Notes under the pieces: model-generated
Seen by the model: only the letters and a program-made list of their open reading frames with translations
Told to the model about the DNA's origin: nothing
The model's database searches: none
Program-made: the position numbers and the translations under genes
In this document: one piece after another, positions 23,487 through 35,174 of the stretch
Position numbering within the stretch: position 1 is the first letter of the stretch
How the letters are laid out: the number at the start of each line of letters is the position of its first letter
NCBI GenBank assembly: GCA_964017145.1
Contig: OZ024849.1
Span: 992,001-1,056,000 of the forward strand
Direction of reading: 5' to 3'
Source of the DNA: Agrocybe praecox
Lineage: Eukaryota > Basidiomycota > Agaricomycetes > Agaricales > Agrocybaceae
DNA: 64,000 nucleotides

Positions 23487-24914
23487 TCATGCAATGTATG
23501 TGAGATAACCAACAAGTTGAAAGTCGGGAACAGTTCGAGATTCAAGCTTGAAGATGACCACCCTCGAGTTTTCTTCAACAACCGCAAGCAGCCCGAATCC
23601 CTTGTCAGACAAGATTGGAAGCTGAATACGAGTCAGGATTCCAATTGGGTCACTCATAATGCACAATGGATCACACACCAGTGATATGACTTCATATGTT
23701 GAGATGAGTATAAGCACACATGGGAGCTAAATCTAAATAAACTGACCTCCACCTGCTTCGCTTAATTTGAACCATGTGCTAGCCTTCTTCATGTAATCGG
23801 TCACAGATAGCCACCCATGGCTGTAACCACTGGATATTACTCCCCGATGCAAAGACACGGCTGTTATATCACCTTTGCCCACCCGTTCGCTCAAAAGTTC
23901 GGGAGATGCGGACCAGTGGTCACTCATCCAGTTCCCTCCAAAAACAGAATACATATCTAGACGTCCGCATAGATCCGATGCAACCAGCGCTGTGCCATCG
24001 GGCGATATAGACGATATGCCACTATTGTGTGTCAGTGTTGACCCAATCCCGAACAACGCAGACTCACAAAGAGCTCCCGGCGGCGGCAGCTGCCTCCCAG
24101 AGTTTATCGACAGAGTGTGTAATCGAAAAAACACTACGAGTTGATAAGAAAAGAAAGAGTCATGATATTGAGTCACAACTTACCACATCTTGGCCGGGAA
24201 AATGACCAAGAGTGTATACTTGTCGAGGAACGCAACGTTGAGCGGCACACCCAATGCGACATGATTATCTTGAGGCATATTTATTCGACGGGTGTGTCTA
24301 TCCTGACCTACATAATGATTATCGTGTAAGTGTAAGAATATGGGGTAGCGACGACGTACTTAGAGGGTGCATGACGAGGATGAGATCCTGAGCACACAAA
24401 ACAGCCAGCTGTTCGCCTTCTCTATCGAATGCGAGCTGTGTAACATAGTTCTGTGCTGCTATGAATTCACGATTGCCACCGGTCTGCGAACGATGATGGT
24501 TAGCATGCGATATATCCGAAACGAAAAATAAATACATTATCCAGGTGGATTATGTGTATTTTTCCACTGGCAGTCCCGATGAAAACACATCCCAAACTTG
24601 TCACAGGATGCCAAACGATACTCGTTATTGGGGCACCTAGACCAAATACAGGCTGTAACAACGCCCAAAATTCCTTAGTCCGGCGTATCTGTAAACTAAG
24701 ATTAGTAGCATTTAATAAGCTTTCGTTCACGTACTTCTACGTATCCGGAATGATGTCCACAAGCTATGAATCGCCCACAAGGAGATGAGGAAATTGCGCT
24801 GAGCTCCCCACTTGAACGATCGATTATAAGTTTCTTGGTAACACTGAATCCCAAAGAAGTGAAAGGCTGCATATTTGGTAGTGCCTTGCGAGTGTTGTTG
24901 GGGCCTGCAGTCAT
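23487..24914 (-). CDS. WD40-like protein 2
   Basis: The start is probably the ATG at 24914 (MTAGPNNTRKALPNMQPFTS). Exon 1 ends SSPCGRFIACGHHSGYVE at a GTACGT donor, in the same place as in WD40-like protein 1. Further exons: EFWALLQPVFGLGAPITSIV with VFIGTASGKIHIIHLDN; REFIAAQNYVTQLAFDREGE with LAVLCAQDLILVMHP; SGISSISPDGTALVASDLCG with DMYSVFGGNWMSD; GDITAVSLHRGVISSGYSHG; and a last exon with GFGLLAVVEENSRVVIFKLE, stopping at 23487. Repeating S-P-x-G-x-x-(I/L)-(A/V)-x-(G/S) strands indicate a beta-propeller of about seven blades. It is a paralogue of WD40-like protein 1. Exons and splice sites look intact. Function unknown. Confidence 0.6.
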
Positions 24915-25196
24915 TGTCCCTTTAAATTTGGAGAGAAAAGGGAGGGAAGGGGCCGGTGCAGTGCATCCGGAAGACATGTGGAAGTCGAAAATTATAAATA
25001 TCTGCTGCTGATATCCGTCCGACCTCGTTTCCCTGACATGTACATGAAAATGCCCGTTCTTGGCTTGGGTATGATTCATCGAGATTCAACCCATTGGCCA
25101 TGGTGACATGTCGTGGCTTGTATGACCATCGACATTGGGCGCAGTGCAAAGCGCGCTTGATACGCCCTCCAAGCATACTAAGTAATGGAAACTTTC

Positions 25197-25290
25197 TCTC
25201 TCGTCGGATGGACCCAATACGAGATAAAAAGAAATCCAAATTACTGGCTATATATGGATAGCGCTCTCGTCGGATAAACCCAATACGAGA
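25197..25290. repeat. Pair of 27-bp direct repeats with TCTCGT/ACGAGA dyad ends
   Basis: CTCTCGTCGGATGGACCCAA at 25197 and the near-identical CTCTCGTCGGATAAACCCAA at 25264 are each followed by TACGAGA. Within each copy TCTCGT and ACGAGA are inverted repeats. They lie in the interval between the divergent WD40-like 2 and F-box genes, so they could be a protein-binding site; this is inference. Confidence 0.6.
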
Positions 25291-26054
25291 ACTACCCATG
25301 GTGGCCATGGCCATGATAATTCGACAATGGTGAACGTTCAGTCCTGCACCTGGTAAAGTACTTGTCACCGTAACGTGGGTGACGTGCGCCAATAGGCCAC
25401 GTGTGCGTCGTGGGTTATGATTTAAATTATCAATTGTCCCGGCCCTCCGGATCCGACCCTGATATGATTGTCGTTGAGTTGAGATCTAGCCGATCCGATC
25501 AACACTTGGGACTGGGGAACTTTGAATCCGTTATATATAACCACAGATATTATGTTTTTGAACGTACGAACATTTCAATATGCCCGGTGCAGAAAGATCC
25601 ACAAATAACGGACTTTTGCGCTACTGGAGCATTGTGAAACGGACCCCCACACCATTCAGCGGGCGACGTAAGCGAACAGTAAGTGGACACTTTGTGAGTC
25701 AAGCCTAGTCAAGCCCTGTGTTGACGTTGGACTGTGATCGGTACTAGGCCCAGGAATTTGACGCCGACACGGACTCTCACCTTGCTAAAATCTGTAAAAT
25801 CGAAAGCGGTGTAATTATGTCGTTATTTTCAGTATTTTGCTTCAGTCCAATTGAAAGAACATATTAGGATCCAAGTTACAAAGACAAGAGCCCAGGTCCG
25901 GACAATTCAGCCAAAATAATTTTCAAGGATACCTCTGTAAGCGGGTCACTATGAGTCCATCTCAAACTCTGATTATTCCGGATCATGTCAGGATATTCTT
26001 GCGTGCGATATACCTCAAAATCAGCGGTCAAAATCGAATACAGATTCAACTTTC

Positions 26055-27564
26055 TTGTCTCTTCCCAACGAAATCATTTCATCTATTGTTGACCTTCTGG
26101 ATAAAGAGGATATCTCCTGCCTATTTCAAACATGTCTCGACCTACAGCCCTATACATGCAAACTATGGCTAATCCGCACAGGGGTTCTCAACTCCACCGT
26201 AAACTATACAAGAATACGAATACAAGAGTACATGGATGAAAACGTCTTCATCTTCCTAGCATATCTCCTTCAAAATAACGCGTTGGAAAATATTACATTG
26301 GAATGTGAGCTGGCGTGTATCTGTATCTATTGCTCTAAAATTTCCGACTTCGTCTTAGCTTGTGGAAGCAATCTCGTTTCGATGGAATTGGAATTTTGCA
26401 GGGAGGACGATATACTCCGAACAGCGGGCACGGCTACAGCTCTTCTGGTAGTGCTCGGTTCAATCCCACCCTCTTGTCGTTCTATCAACATTTCCTGTCG
26501 CTCTTTCCACGCGGAGAAGCCACAAATACGCCCAAAGATAGTCAAGACGAAACAGCCTCTTCACTACTATAAATCGAGGTTACAGCAAACAATGTGCTCA
26601 GTCGTCATCATGGACATTGATCTTGGGCTATTTTGCACAGCTTCCCTGACATCCTTTATTCTCTCAACACTTTCGCATGGTCCAGCATTATATTCTTTGT
26701 CTGTGACCTGTCCCGACCACAGGAGTTATGAAGAATTCATGCTTCAGGCAAATTATCCGCTTCTGTGCTCCTTTCACGCACTCGTCAGGGATTCTTCAAG
26801 TATCAAGCTTGATGACGGTTTTATCGCCCGTCATCCGGATCTGGAGAACGTCACCATTGTGAATTCGGCCAGCCAGCGTGGAGGATACCCTATACCTTCA
26901 TGCATAATCAAGCTCCCGAGTTCGCTTCATCATGTTAAAATATCGGCAAACTATTTGGGTTTAGAAATCCAGGATACCTCGCACCTAATCTCGTTTGCAA
27001 TACAGCCAGTGTGTCGAATCATTCGACCGCCCAGTGGTCGTGATTACTGTGAAGCGGTAAGGGCCATCACAAACTTCATGCTCACAATGCAGCATCTCTA
27101 TTTCGACCCTCATCTTACTTTCACTGTATATTTTCCGGAGGGTCTTTCGAGACACGCATACAAACCTAAAGGAAACACGGACTGTGCATGCTTACCAAGT
27201 ATGCACAAAACAATAAAGAATGTACTCATCCTTGAGCTGTACATTGACGTTTTTGACGAAGACATCCAGGTACGGCACAATTAAAAGTCACCAATTTGCA
27301 GTGAGCAACTCTGACTATCGTTTTCAGGACTATCTCAGAAAATGGTTGGGGTGGTTTCCATCTCTTGTATCTTTGAATCTTGTTCAGGACAAATTCTGCC
27401 AAGAAATTTCCCAAGGAGCACTCGCTGCGTTTCGCGAGCGGTGTCCAGGTCTGTCAGTATTCTCACAATTCTCACACGACTGCTCGGGGTCAACGCAGAC
27501 TACATGGCAATATACAGAAGCGGGCCTAGGAAGGATAGGTTTTTGGTCGTGCACAGTATCATAA
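26055..27564 (+). CDS. F-box protein, agaricomycete type
   Basis: F-box proteins link substrates to SCF ubiquitin ligases through Skp1. The N-terminus, MSLPNEIISSIVDLLDKEDI with CLFQTCLDLQPYTCKLW, is a typical F-box (LP-x-E-(I/L)-x-x-x-(I/V)). The rest contains irregular leucine-rich strands (LENITLECELACICIY, NLVSMELEFCREDD, SLHHVKISANYLGLEI, NVLILELYIDVFDED, WFPSLVSLNLVQDKF), as in the large basidiomycete F-box families. Exon 1 is 26055-27269 and ends in phase 0. The intron is 27270-27327 (GTACGG...TTTTCAG). Exon 2 ends at TAA 27562-27564, giving about 483 aa. The frame is fully open and the gene looks functional. Substrate unknown. Confidence 0.8.
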
Positions 27565-28085
27565 TCGTGATCATGAAAGGTACAGAATTTTTATATGTAC
27601 ATGTAACCTATAGCGAAAGGTATGACGTCACCTGATTTTGACGCCTATAAAATTTCGACCCGTTAGCGATTTAGAAGTTCAGAAAACGATGAACTGCTCA
27701 CAAGTAAATATCGATCCAAGGTCAAAGAATACATACCGGACCATAAACTCAGCCCATTTGTAGGCGCACGTGGAAGTACAATCGTTTTGGAAATCTCGGT
27801 AGATACTAGAAATAGAACCAGAGGGATACATTTCGCCACCGCGTTTGTATTTTTCTGATCTTTCATGTTACTCCTGATACGAGCGATCGGGCCTGTTTGA
27901 CTTAACTATCCATTTCAGGCGAACAATGAGAGGATTCTAGGGCTGAATCCAAGAATATCCGGAAAAGTGCGAACATGCCAAATGGGCATACGTCAATATA
28001 CGTGGGTATATAGGCGCTCAATAGAAAGATCCCGTCGTTGATTATAAAAGATCTATCAAGCTCTATCCCATCGTCACATTGTCCT

Positions 28086-29633
28086 ATGAATAATTACTCT
28101 CTAGCTACTTGGAATCTCACCGATTTCTCCGTCCACGAATCGAATAAATTTGTGACGGCGGCCCTTTCCCCTGATCAAACGCTGCTAGCCATCGTTCATG
28201 TCGATAGGCAGATATATGTACGCAATATCCTAATTTATCAAATAACATACTAATTGATAGCTAATAGATTGTAGAGGTGGAGGACTGGGAGAATCAGGTA
28301 AAGGTTGGGTTCGTAAACCCCGATGATGCATCTTCCACGCGCATGATACTCTGGTGTCCCGATGAAGCATCGGAAGTGGGTCATCACCTGCTCGTTCTTG
28401 CTACAATCGCTGGTCATATCTATCTTGTCGACGTCGATTATGCCAATAATGTATGTGAAGGTTATCATGAAACCTATTTACAAACTCACGTCGATCCCGT
28501 TATCTTTCCACAGCCTCCTTCGACAAGGTCGTGCAAGTTCGTCGATCACGGTGGATACATTTCTTCTATGGTTTTCAGCCCCACAGGGCATCAACTGGTT
28601 GTTGTTACCAATAGCGTTCTCCACATACACTATAAAGAGGACCTGATAGAATCAAGTAAGGACGGCTACATGAGAGCTTTAAGTGAAGCAGAACGCTAAC
28701 TGATTTGTTCTAGTCAAAAGGACAAGACCAAAACTTCGTAATTTTTTTCATCAATCTCGAAGGTCAAAAACGGTTTACCCCTTTGATTTAATTCATTCCA
28801 AGGCGCTGTCGAAAGATCCACGCATAATAGGTGTATCGTTTCTTGACGAGAACGATATGGTACTTAGCTATCGCTACACCTTGATGTAATTATCTAACAT
28901 TATAGTCTGATTATATACCCCTAACATTAACTTATTTCTGTCAGAGCTATTACTCCGACAGAAAATTCCTACCGTTTTCTTTGGAAATCACGTAATCATA
29001 AACCGGACACCTTGTGAGTATATAGATCGTGGATATCAGGAACAATAAATTGAACACTTCTCCCAGCATATCCCCTCCAATCATGTCTCCTTATTGTGAC
29101 GCAATGCTTATCATCACAGACGACTGTGATATTCTTCAGTACACATTTTCGCCTTACAGACAGGCGAAACGGAGAGTTTTTTCCGTCGACCTCATGCTGG
29201 GTTCCGCCAATTCTATCTCTAACCCGCACGTTTTTCGGCCAGTCAATGCCGTCTTTATGGATAATCACACTATAGCTGCTAACGACAGAGATGGTCGTGT
29301 AGTTCTTCTCCCAGCAACTTGGTCCGAGAGCGGCAATGACGCTGTTCCAGTGCTAGTATCAGGGACTTCGAGACCTCACGGTAGCAGTGGCGGCCATCGA
29401 GAAAGTAAGTTCAAATTTAAAGCAAGAATCGTGCATTAATTAATGGCCGTGTACTGTTAGTAATCCATTTGGTTCGTCCCGCACAAATCGACTATATATG
29501 TCCCATTTATACATTATCCCTCATCTAGATTCCCCGAGTGGTAGACAATGGCCTTGAATTGCTCATTTTGACAGAGCTTCGCGAGAACTCGGCGGTTATA
29601 CAAGTATTCGTCGAGAGTTTATTTCATGACTAG
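28086..29633 (+). CDS. WD40-like protein 3
   Basis: The ATG at 28086 opens MNNYSLATWNLTDFSVHESN and AALSPDQTLLAIVHVDRQIY, ending at a GTACGC donor (exon end 28217). Exon 2 (28268-28655) holds HHLLVLATIAGHIYLVDVDY and GYISSMVFSPTGHQLVVVTN. Exon 3 (28714 onward) contains IIGVSFLDENDMVLSYRYTL. Later exons contain DAMLIITDDCDILQYTFSPY, NAVFMDNHTIAANDRDGRVV and a last exon GLELLILTELRENSAVIQVF, stopping at TAG 29631-29633. The first intron position and the last blade (LL-x-x-x-E-x-S-x-V-I-x-F) match WD40-like proteins 1 and 2, so it is a diverged paralogue on the opposite strand. One predicted intron near 29010-29040 is unusually short, so that join is uncertain. Confidence 0.55.
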
Positions 29634-29862
29634 CCTACATGTACATGTACATTCCCGCGATAATTAGTAAACGCCGCGTGTCTCATCTACTGCTGGTTTG
29701 GTGTACATGTATACGCCAATCACTGGCAATCAATACCTCGCGCACGATGGCAGGTACTCTATACTATTGCGTATACCCGACAGCCTAGATAATTACGGAC
29801 ATTCTTTTAATCATCGTGATTTGTGGTGGTTGTACGAGAGTTTGATGATCGTACAGGCCTCG

Positions 29863-30870
29863 CGAGCGCCAAAAAAAAAGATCCTGCGAAATTCGTAACC
29901 CAAGGAAACACAAATAAAAATAAAGAAACTCACGATCGCAAACACAAGAAGAGGATGTGATAGGGTTGTCTCATGGCATCTGGGGCGGGCGGACTGGCAC
30001 GCCGACTTCTCCTGGTCGTGGCCATGCACGGATATCGAGTCCTATCGAGTCCTAAATTTTTGGCCGGCTGGAAAAGAATAGGAAGGCGAGAGAAGTAAAG
30101 GGGGCGGAATGAACATATTCACTTGTATATAGTGGCTCGTTGAATTATGTGTCGCATTTACGGTTATAGTTTTGTTGACGAGGTAGGTGATATACGGACT
30201 TCACGAGCGCCAAAAACTTTTTTAAGCCTTTGAGTCTTTGTGCTTCAGCAAACGCATCAGAAATTAAAAAATGTCGACTTACAAAAACAAAGGAAGAGGT
30301 TGTAATACGGTTGTTTCATCCAGGGCGGACTGGCATGCTGACTTTTCCTGACTTTTCCTAGTCGTGACCATGCGACGGATATACAAGACCTAAAATTCCG
30401 GCCGGAAGATAATATAATGAGGGAAGGAAAGAAGGTAAGGATGAGATGAACGTATTCTGAACCCATACGCGTAAGGTTGTCATGTCGTGCTTTGGTTGTT
30501 GTCTTTATGAAGCTCTTGGTGTACATACAAGCTTCACGAGCGCCAAAAGGTTTTTTGAGCCTTACATGTCTGTGATTCAAGCAAACATGAGAAATGAATA
30601 AATAAAATAACTTACGAACACAAAGGAGAGGTTATAAATGGTAGGTATATATGATCGTCTCGTCTCGGTTGCTGGCTCGTTGACTTCTCCCGGTCGTAGC
30701 ATGCGACGGATATGCGAGTGATAACATAGTCGGAAGGAATCGATAGAGACGAAGAGGAAAAGAAGCTGGTGAAGGAGAATTTAATGTCCTTAATAGCCAG
30801 TTCATTGGTGTAGTCTGGGAGTGTTCAAACAATATTATGGTTGAGCGAAGTTGTGCACCCCGCATGTGAC
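29863..30870. repeat. Three degenerate tandem units of about 335-340 bp
   Basis: Each unit begins with CACGAGCGCCAAAA or its variant (29863, 30203, 30536). It continues through a CTTACnAnACACAAAGGAGAG-like stretch, then GGCGGACTGGCAnGC or GGCTCGTTGACTT, CTCCnGGTCGTnnCATGC, GACGGATAT and a GGCCGG or CGGAAGG stretch. Similarity decreases toward the third unit. I see no coding capacity shared by all three. Confidence 0.65.
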
Positions 30871-30879
30871 TAAGCATTC

Positions 30880-32470
30880 ATGCGGTAGTCGCCTTCGCCA
30901 AACTCCTCTTTCATCGACAGACTCCAGTTTTTAATCCTTCATGACCACTCCTATACGTTCCATCCTGTTCTATACTTTTGTTGGGACCTATCTTTCTTTT
31001 TATTAGTTAAAGGACATTCGCTCCTCATCCCGATTGAGCTACCCAAACCCAACGAGGTACGTGATCATCAACCATCTTCTACTCAACCTCAGGACTCAAC
31101 CTCAGGCCTCAACCTGTAATCTTTTAACATTCCCGCTTTTCTTGCAGAAGAGGATAAATCCTCCAACATGAATTCCATATGCGCCAGTAGTCTTTTTATC
31201 TACAGTCTTCCTATCTACCTCAAATAACTCAGCTTTCGCCTCCGTCCTAGAACTTGTACAATACCCCGACCGAACAGTCATAACCAGAGTCCAATGAAAA
31301 TAACATTGGTATTCAAGCGTGGCGACACTCCCTCATAGGATGAACAGTATCCAAGCCAACTCCAACCGTGCAATATTTACACAAGGCCTCAGCGTCATGA
31401 TCATGAATGCTAACTACTCACTCTCGACAGGAAGAGTTTTACCTTTCATGCTCAGCGCTCACCAATTGTTGCGACGAATTTTCCTTCGTGAACATCCTCC
31501 GACTTGTGAAATGATGAAGCGTGCCTTCTGGTCCTGCGCGCTTAGTGAGCAGCCCTGCGATGGTATTTTCATATGCACAGACCCAGATCTAGTACTCGTC
31601 ATATGCATGTGTTTCGAAGGAAGGATCCCTATTGAGGACCTTGGTGAGACCTCCTCTTCTTCAGCTTTTTATCTGGTCAGATCCTCGTTTTCTCATCTGG
31701 CCCAACAGAATCCGGCCTTTTAGTCCTACGCGCTTGGTGGGCAGCCCTGCGATAATACTTTTCCCAGGCACAGACCCAGATCTAGTACTCGTCATATGCT
31801 CACCTGTTTGTATCGTGTTTCGAAGGAAGGGTCCCTATTGAAGTACCCGGTGAGTCCTCCTCTTCAGGTTTCTATAGTCAGATCCTTGTTTTCTCATCCG
31901 ACCCAACAGAATCCGGCACCAAGCTACCCTCGACGTCGAAGCGCGCAGATCCTCGCAGTCCGGAATCGTCGCATTTTAGAAATTGATTTCTATAGATGCA
32001 GAGGATCCGGATTGCTGCAAGAATCAGCGACTTGTTCACACCCACAAATCAAAGAATGCTGCAAGCCCGATTAACATTTACTCTTCATGAAAGCTCTTAC
32101 CTGCAAACCCCTCCAACGTTCCGAAGGTCTCTTACCTGCAAGCCCGTCACGGCATGTATAATAGGAACCTGTCTTGCGAGTCTTCGATGGGTTGGCGGCA
32201 GCGGTTGCATGAATTATACCTCCACGACGCCCAATTCATGGTGTTGCAAAATGTTAGCAATCAATAAGTAAGTTTCACTTTCGTCGCCGCTCCTTCTTTA
32301 GAACAAATGACTGAATACACATAAAGCTCACAGATACCATCTGGCATGACTCTTTTGCAGATTAATGCTTGGAAATGCCGCCCTCTAATGGCTTCGTCGT
32401 CGGCGCTAGTTGAGAAGTGCGGGTGTCAGCGTGTGACAACATATAGGCCGAAGCCCCTTGTTATCAGGAT
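30880..32470. other. Intergenic stretch without a supportable gene
   Basis: This contains only short open frames without family resemblance, plus the 192-bp tandem duplication listed separately. Pyrimidine-rich and CAACCTCAGG-rich words around 31090-31110 form a small local repeat. Nothing else is seen. Confidence 0.5.
31531..31917. repeat. Tandem duplication, about 192-bp unit
   Basis: The stretch starting GTCCTGCGCGCTTAGTGAGC at 31531 recurs at 31723 as GTCCTACGCGCTTGGTGGGC. Both copies contain CAGACCCAGATCTAGTACTC, TTTCGAAGGAAGG, TCCCTATTGA and end in CCAACAGAATCCGGC. Identity is high, with small indels, so the duplication is fairly recent. Confidence 0.85.
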
Positions 32471-32476
32471 CAAGAC

Positions 32477-32531
32477 CAAACCGGTATGAGTCGGTTCGTT
32501 TTGGTAACTCCGTAATAACTTAACGTGCGAC
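32477..32531 (+). promoter_or_regulatory. Upstream element B, locus 1
   Basis: Read on the minus strand this is GTCGCACGTTAAGTTATTAC, then GGAGTTA, GAACCGA and CATACCGGTTTG. It lies about 310 bp upstream of element A and 500 bp before the 7TM-1 start. The same ordered words stand upstream of 7TM genes 2, 3 and 4 at the same relative position. Confidence 0.6.
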
Positions 32532-32837
32532 ATTTAGGGTACCATGCTCAGCAATACATTCGCTGGAATGAAGTAATTCTAAGAAGGAAAATTATCAAAA
32601 TAAATAAATATATAGGTACTTTTTCTCTGTTCTCTTTTAAAAACCAAAACATCCAAACGATCTTCTTTTTAGTGGGCTGTCGTGTTTTGTTCGCTAGGGT
32701 GGACTGAGGAGACCTCTACTTTTATTTTTATTTGAAAAAAATAATTTCTCTCTTATTCTTCTGTGCACCAGGCACTATATCCTTTTCCGTTTCCTAGCTG
32801 CTCGGATCCCAAGGAACAACATGCCGTCCAGAACGTC

Positions 32838-32886
32838 GCATCTCACGCTAACGAAACTCCGTGAAATAGCAACATAAAAGGAAGAA
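32838..32886 (+). promoter_or_regulatory. Upstream element A plus TATA-like box, locus 1
   Basis: CATCTCACGCTAACGAAACT followed by CCGTG, then AACATAAAAGGAAGA at 32871. The ATG of 7TM-1 follows about 150 bp later. Element A occurs five times in the window, each time upstream of a 7TM-family gene and in the sense orientation. Confidence 0.65.
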
Positions 32887-33034
32887 CCCCCCCCCCAAAG
32901 CACAGGTTGGATTACGCTCCCAACAATACGTACCAACGCTCCGCCCCGCACACTCTTGATCCACTTTCTTCTTACTTCGCGTCAAAATCATCCCTGCCAT
33001 ATTCTCTGCCCGACTTAACAGGATTTGCCCAACA

Positions 33035-34193
33035 ATGTGGAAATGGGCTTTCGGTACGCGCTCTATATGGAGACAGAGCAACTCTGACGAAGCAATTATA
33101 GGCCTCGTTTGCGTTGCTAATGCCATCGCATTTGTACTCTTTCTTTATCAAGTTAGCTCGAAGCTTCGCGGTCGTGGCCTGTGGTGGGACATTCCTTTGT
33201 ATGTCACTGCGGAGGTTATGGTTCTGGTCCTTCTAGGGAGCAATATCTTCGTTTGTAAGCGCTTTCGCATTGAAGTCCAACAACGTTGTTAATGAAGCGC
33301 AGATCTTTCCGAAGGAGAAATTCCATTCATTGTGTATGCCCTTTGTGTCAACGCCTTTTTCATGACGACGTGGTGAGTCGGGTACATCCCACCTTATAGA
33401 CACTACTAACCAACTTAGGGCTACGCGTGCGGGTATTTTGATCTCCCTCATTCGCACATTTCGCGTCATGGACTACATGATTAACGAAAGTATCGTGCTT
33501 TCGTGTGTCTTTCTCTGTATAGGCATTGTTTTTTCGGTCACTGGCACGATTATTTGCATTATGCGAGGGGGGCTCCAACACCTTCCTTTTGCATTCAAGC
33601 TATCAGCAATCTGCGGTGAATAATTTGCTATTTATTATGAGGTCCTTGAGAACTAATTCCTTTTTGACTGGAAAGGTGATGTTATTGCAGATACCCACGT
33701 CGCCTTAATCACCTTTCGATTTTTTATGGCTACCACACTCCCCTCAAATTTGAAGCTTTTCACTCTTGCCGGCTGGTGTGGCCCCTTGTCCACCATGTTG
33801 GTTACATCGGCGTCGTGGATTTTATCGTTCACAGTCTTTTCATCGAATTTGCGTGCACAGATGTGTATGTTCAATATCTCGGTAAGTGGAAATGAATACC
33901 TGAAAACTCTAGGGTTAACGTTTACTGCTTTGTAGGCATGTTATTCTGTGGCTATGAGCTCTATGCCTGACATCATGCTCTTTTTTTACAAGAAACACTT
34001 CCCCGATTTTGAAACGACGGATCCGGAGGTGGTAGGCAGTGGCTTACCAATTGTCTTCAGAAGCTTCAAGACCTCCGATGACCTTCGAGTTCAAGAGGAT
34101 TGTGATAGCCATGTCAGTGCGATTCAACCCAAGTGTGCATATGATCAGCATTCATCGTTGACTGCGGTCGAGCTTGCAGAACTCAGTACCTAA
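33035..34193 (+). CDS. Seven-transmembrane protein 1 (lineage-specific family)
   Basis: Unnamed family, five members here. A tiny first exon (33035-33053, MWKWAF) is spliced through a 48-nt intron to TM1-TM2 (LVCVANAIAFVLFLYQV, ..WWDIPLYVTAEVMVLVLLG). TM3 follows (IPFIVYALCVNAFFMTTW) with ATRAGILISLIRTF, then TM4 (VLSCVFLCIGIVFSVTGTII), TM5 (ADTHVALITFRFFM), TM6 (GPLSTMLVTSASWILSFTVF) and TM7 (ACYSVAMSSMPDIMLFFYKK). The cytosolic-type tail ends in SSLTAVELAELST. Five introns of about 45-60 nt fall at the same places in the paralogues. Roughly 300 aa, intact. Conserved landmarks are W-W-(D/E) after TM1, (T/M)RAG(I/V) after TM3, SSN-x-x-AQM after TM6 and SVAM-x-x-(M/L)P in TM7. Seven TMs suggest a receptor-like membrane protein. 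No ligand or G-protein link can be claimed. Confidence 0.7.
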
Positions 34194-35174
34194 CATTTCA
34201 CCTTTGATCGATGATCGATCACCCACTATAAAAAATTTCTCGTTCATTTTGAAAATCAGCTACAAATATTCCTTGATCAATATTCATCTTTTAAATAAAG
34301 TCCATAAATATATTGGAGTCCGAGTCGTGCATAATAAACACTCATATTTCGAGTCAAGAGACATATGAACCCAGAGAAAGATTAACTTATAAGGGCCAGT
34401 TTGGATCTCCAGCTCCGATCAGGCTTCAGCTTCAGCTTCGGCAGCCAAGCGATTTGATGGGAATCGTCACACGCTGATGACGTTTTAGTCACACAACACA
34501 GGCATACTCCGAGACCATCCGAGCGTCGCTGAGCGTCGTCAAAGGAGCTTGCTCGCTGCTCCCCCGCCGATCCTGCATTTATGTCGGTTGCTTCTATAGT
34601 AGTAATAGCAAGCATTCTTTAAAGAAAATTTTATACTAGTAATCTTTAAGCTTATTTTACGATAAAATACAAAAGCACTTTGTCAGAAATTTGTTTTCGT
34701 GAATTTTTGCGAGTTCGTCGTTCAAGACAATGAGCAGCCAACGAACGACCAAATGATCATGATTGGGTGACATGTGGGTGACATTGGCGCGACTGATCGC
34801 ATCATCATTTTTTAAACTCCGCAAGAGGCCTGCTGGGGCCAAAGTCTGATCTAGCTTCATTTCGCTTGAGAAGCTTCATCGCATAATGGGCTGCGAGTGG
34901 GTAATAAAAGTTGAGGTCGTTGGTAATGGGCCTGCAAACAGAAAAAAATCATGTACCAAAAATCTGTGGTCAATCAATGGATTGCGTAGCATTAAAAAAC
35001 TGAAAATTGCACAAAATGATGTCATTTCGAAAATGTCTCTATTTACGTCGTTTTCGGTGAGAAAAGGTTGGGTCTAGATCTAGATCTAGAAAACGCTGTT
35101 AATAATATTAAAAGATTGATAGAACTGTACAGTAGACATACAATCGGACTGATGTTTGCGTGCTGTAGTCATAA

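Noticed and set aside
24922..25392. 156-codon minus frame upstream of WD40-like 2
   Set aside because: It contains the 27-bp dyad repeats, lacks similarity to the other WD40-like genes and lies where the promoter is expected.
35071..35090. TCTAGATCTAGATCTAGA palindrome
   Set aside because: Short self-complementary simple repeat with no neighbouring gene start; likely chance or microsatellite.
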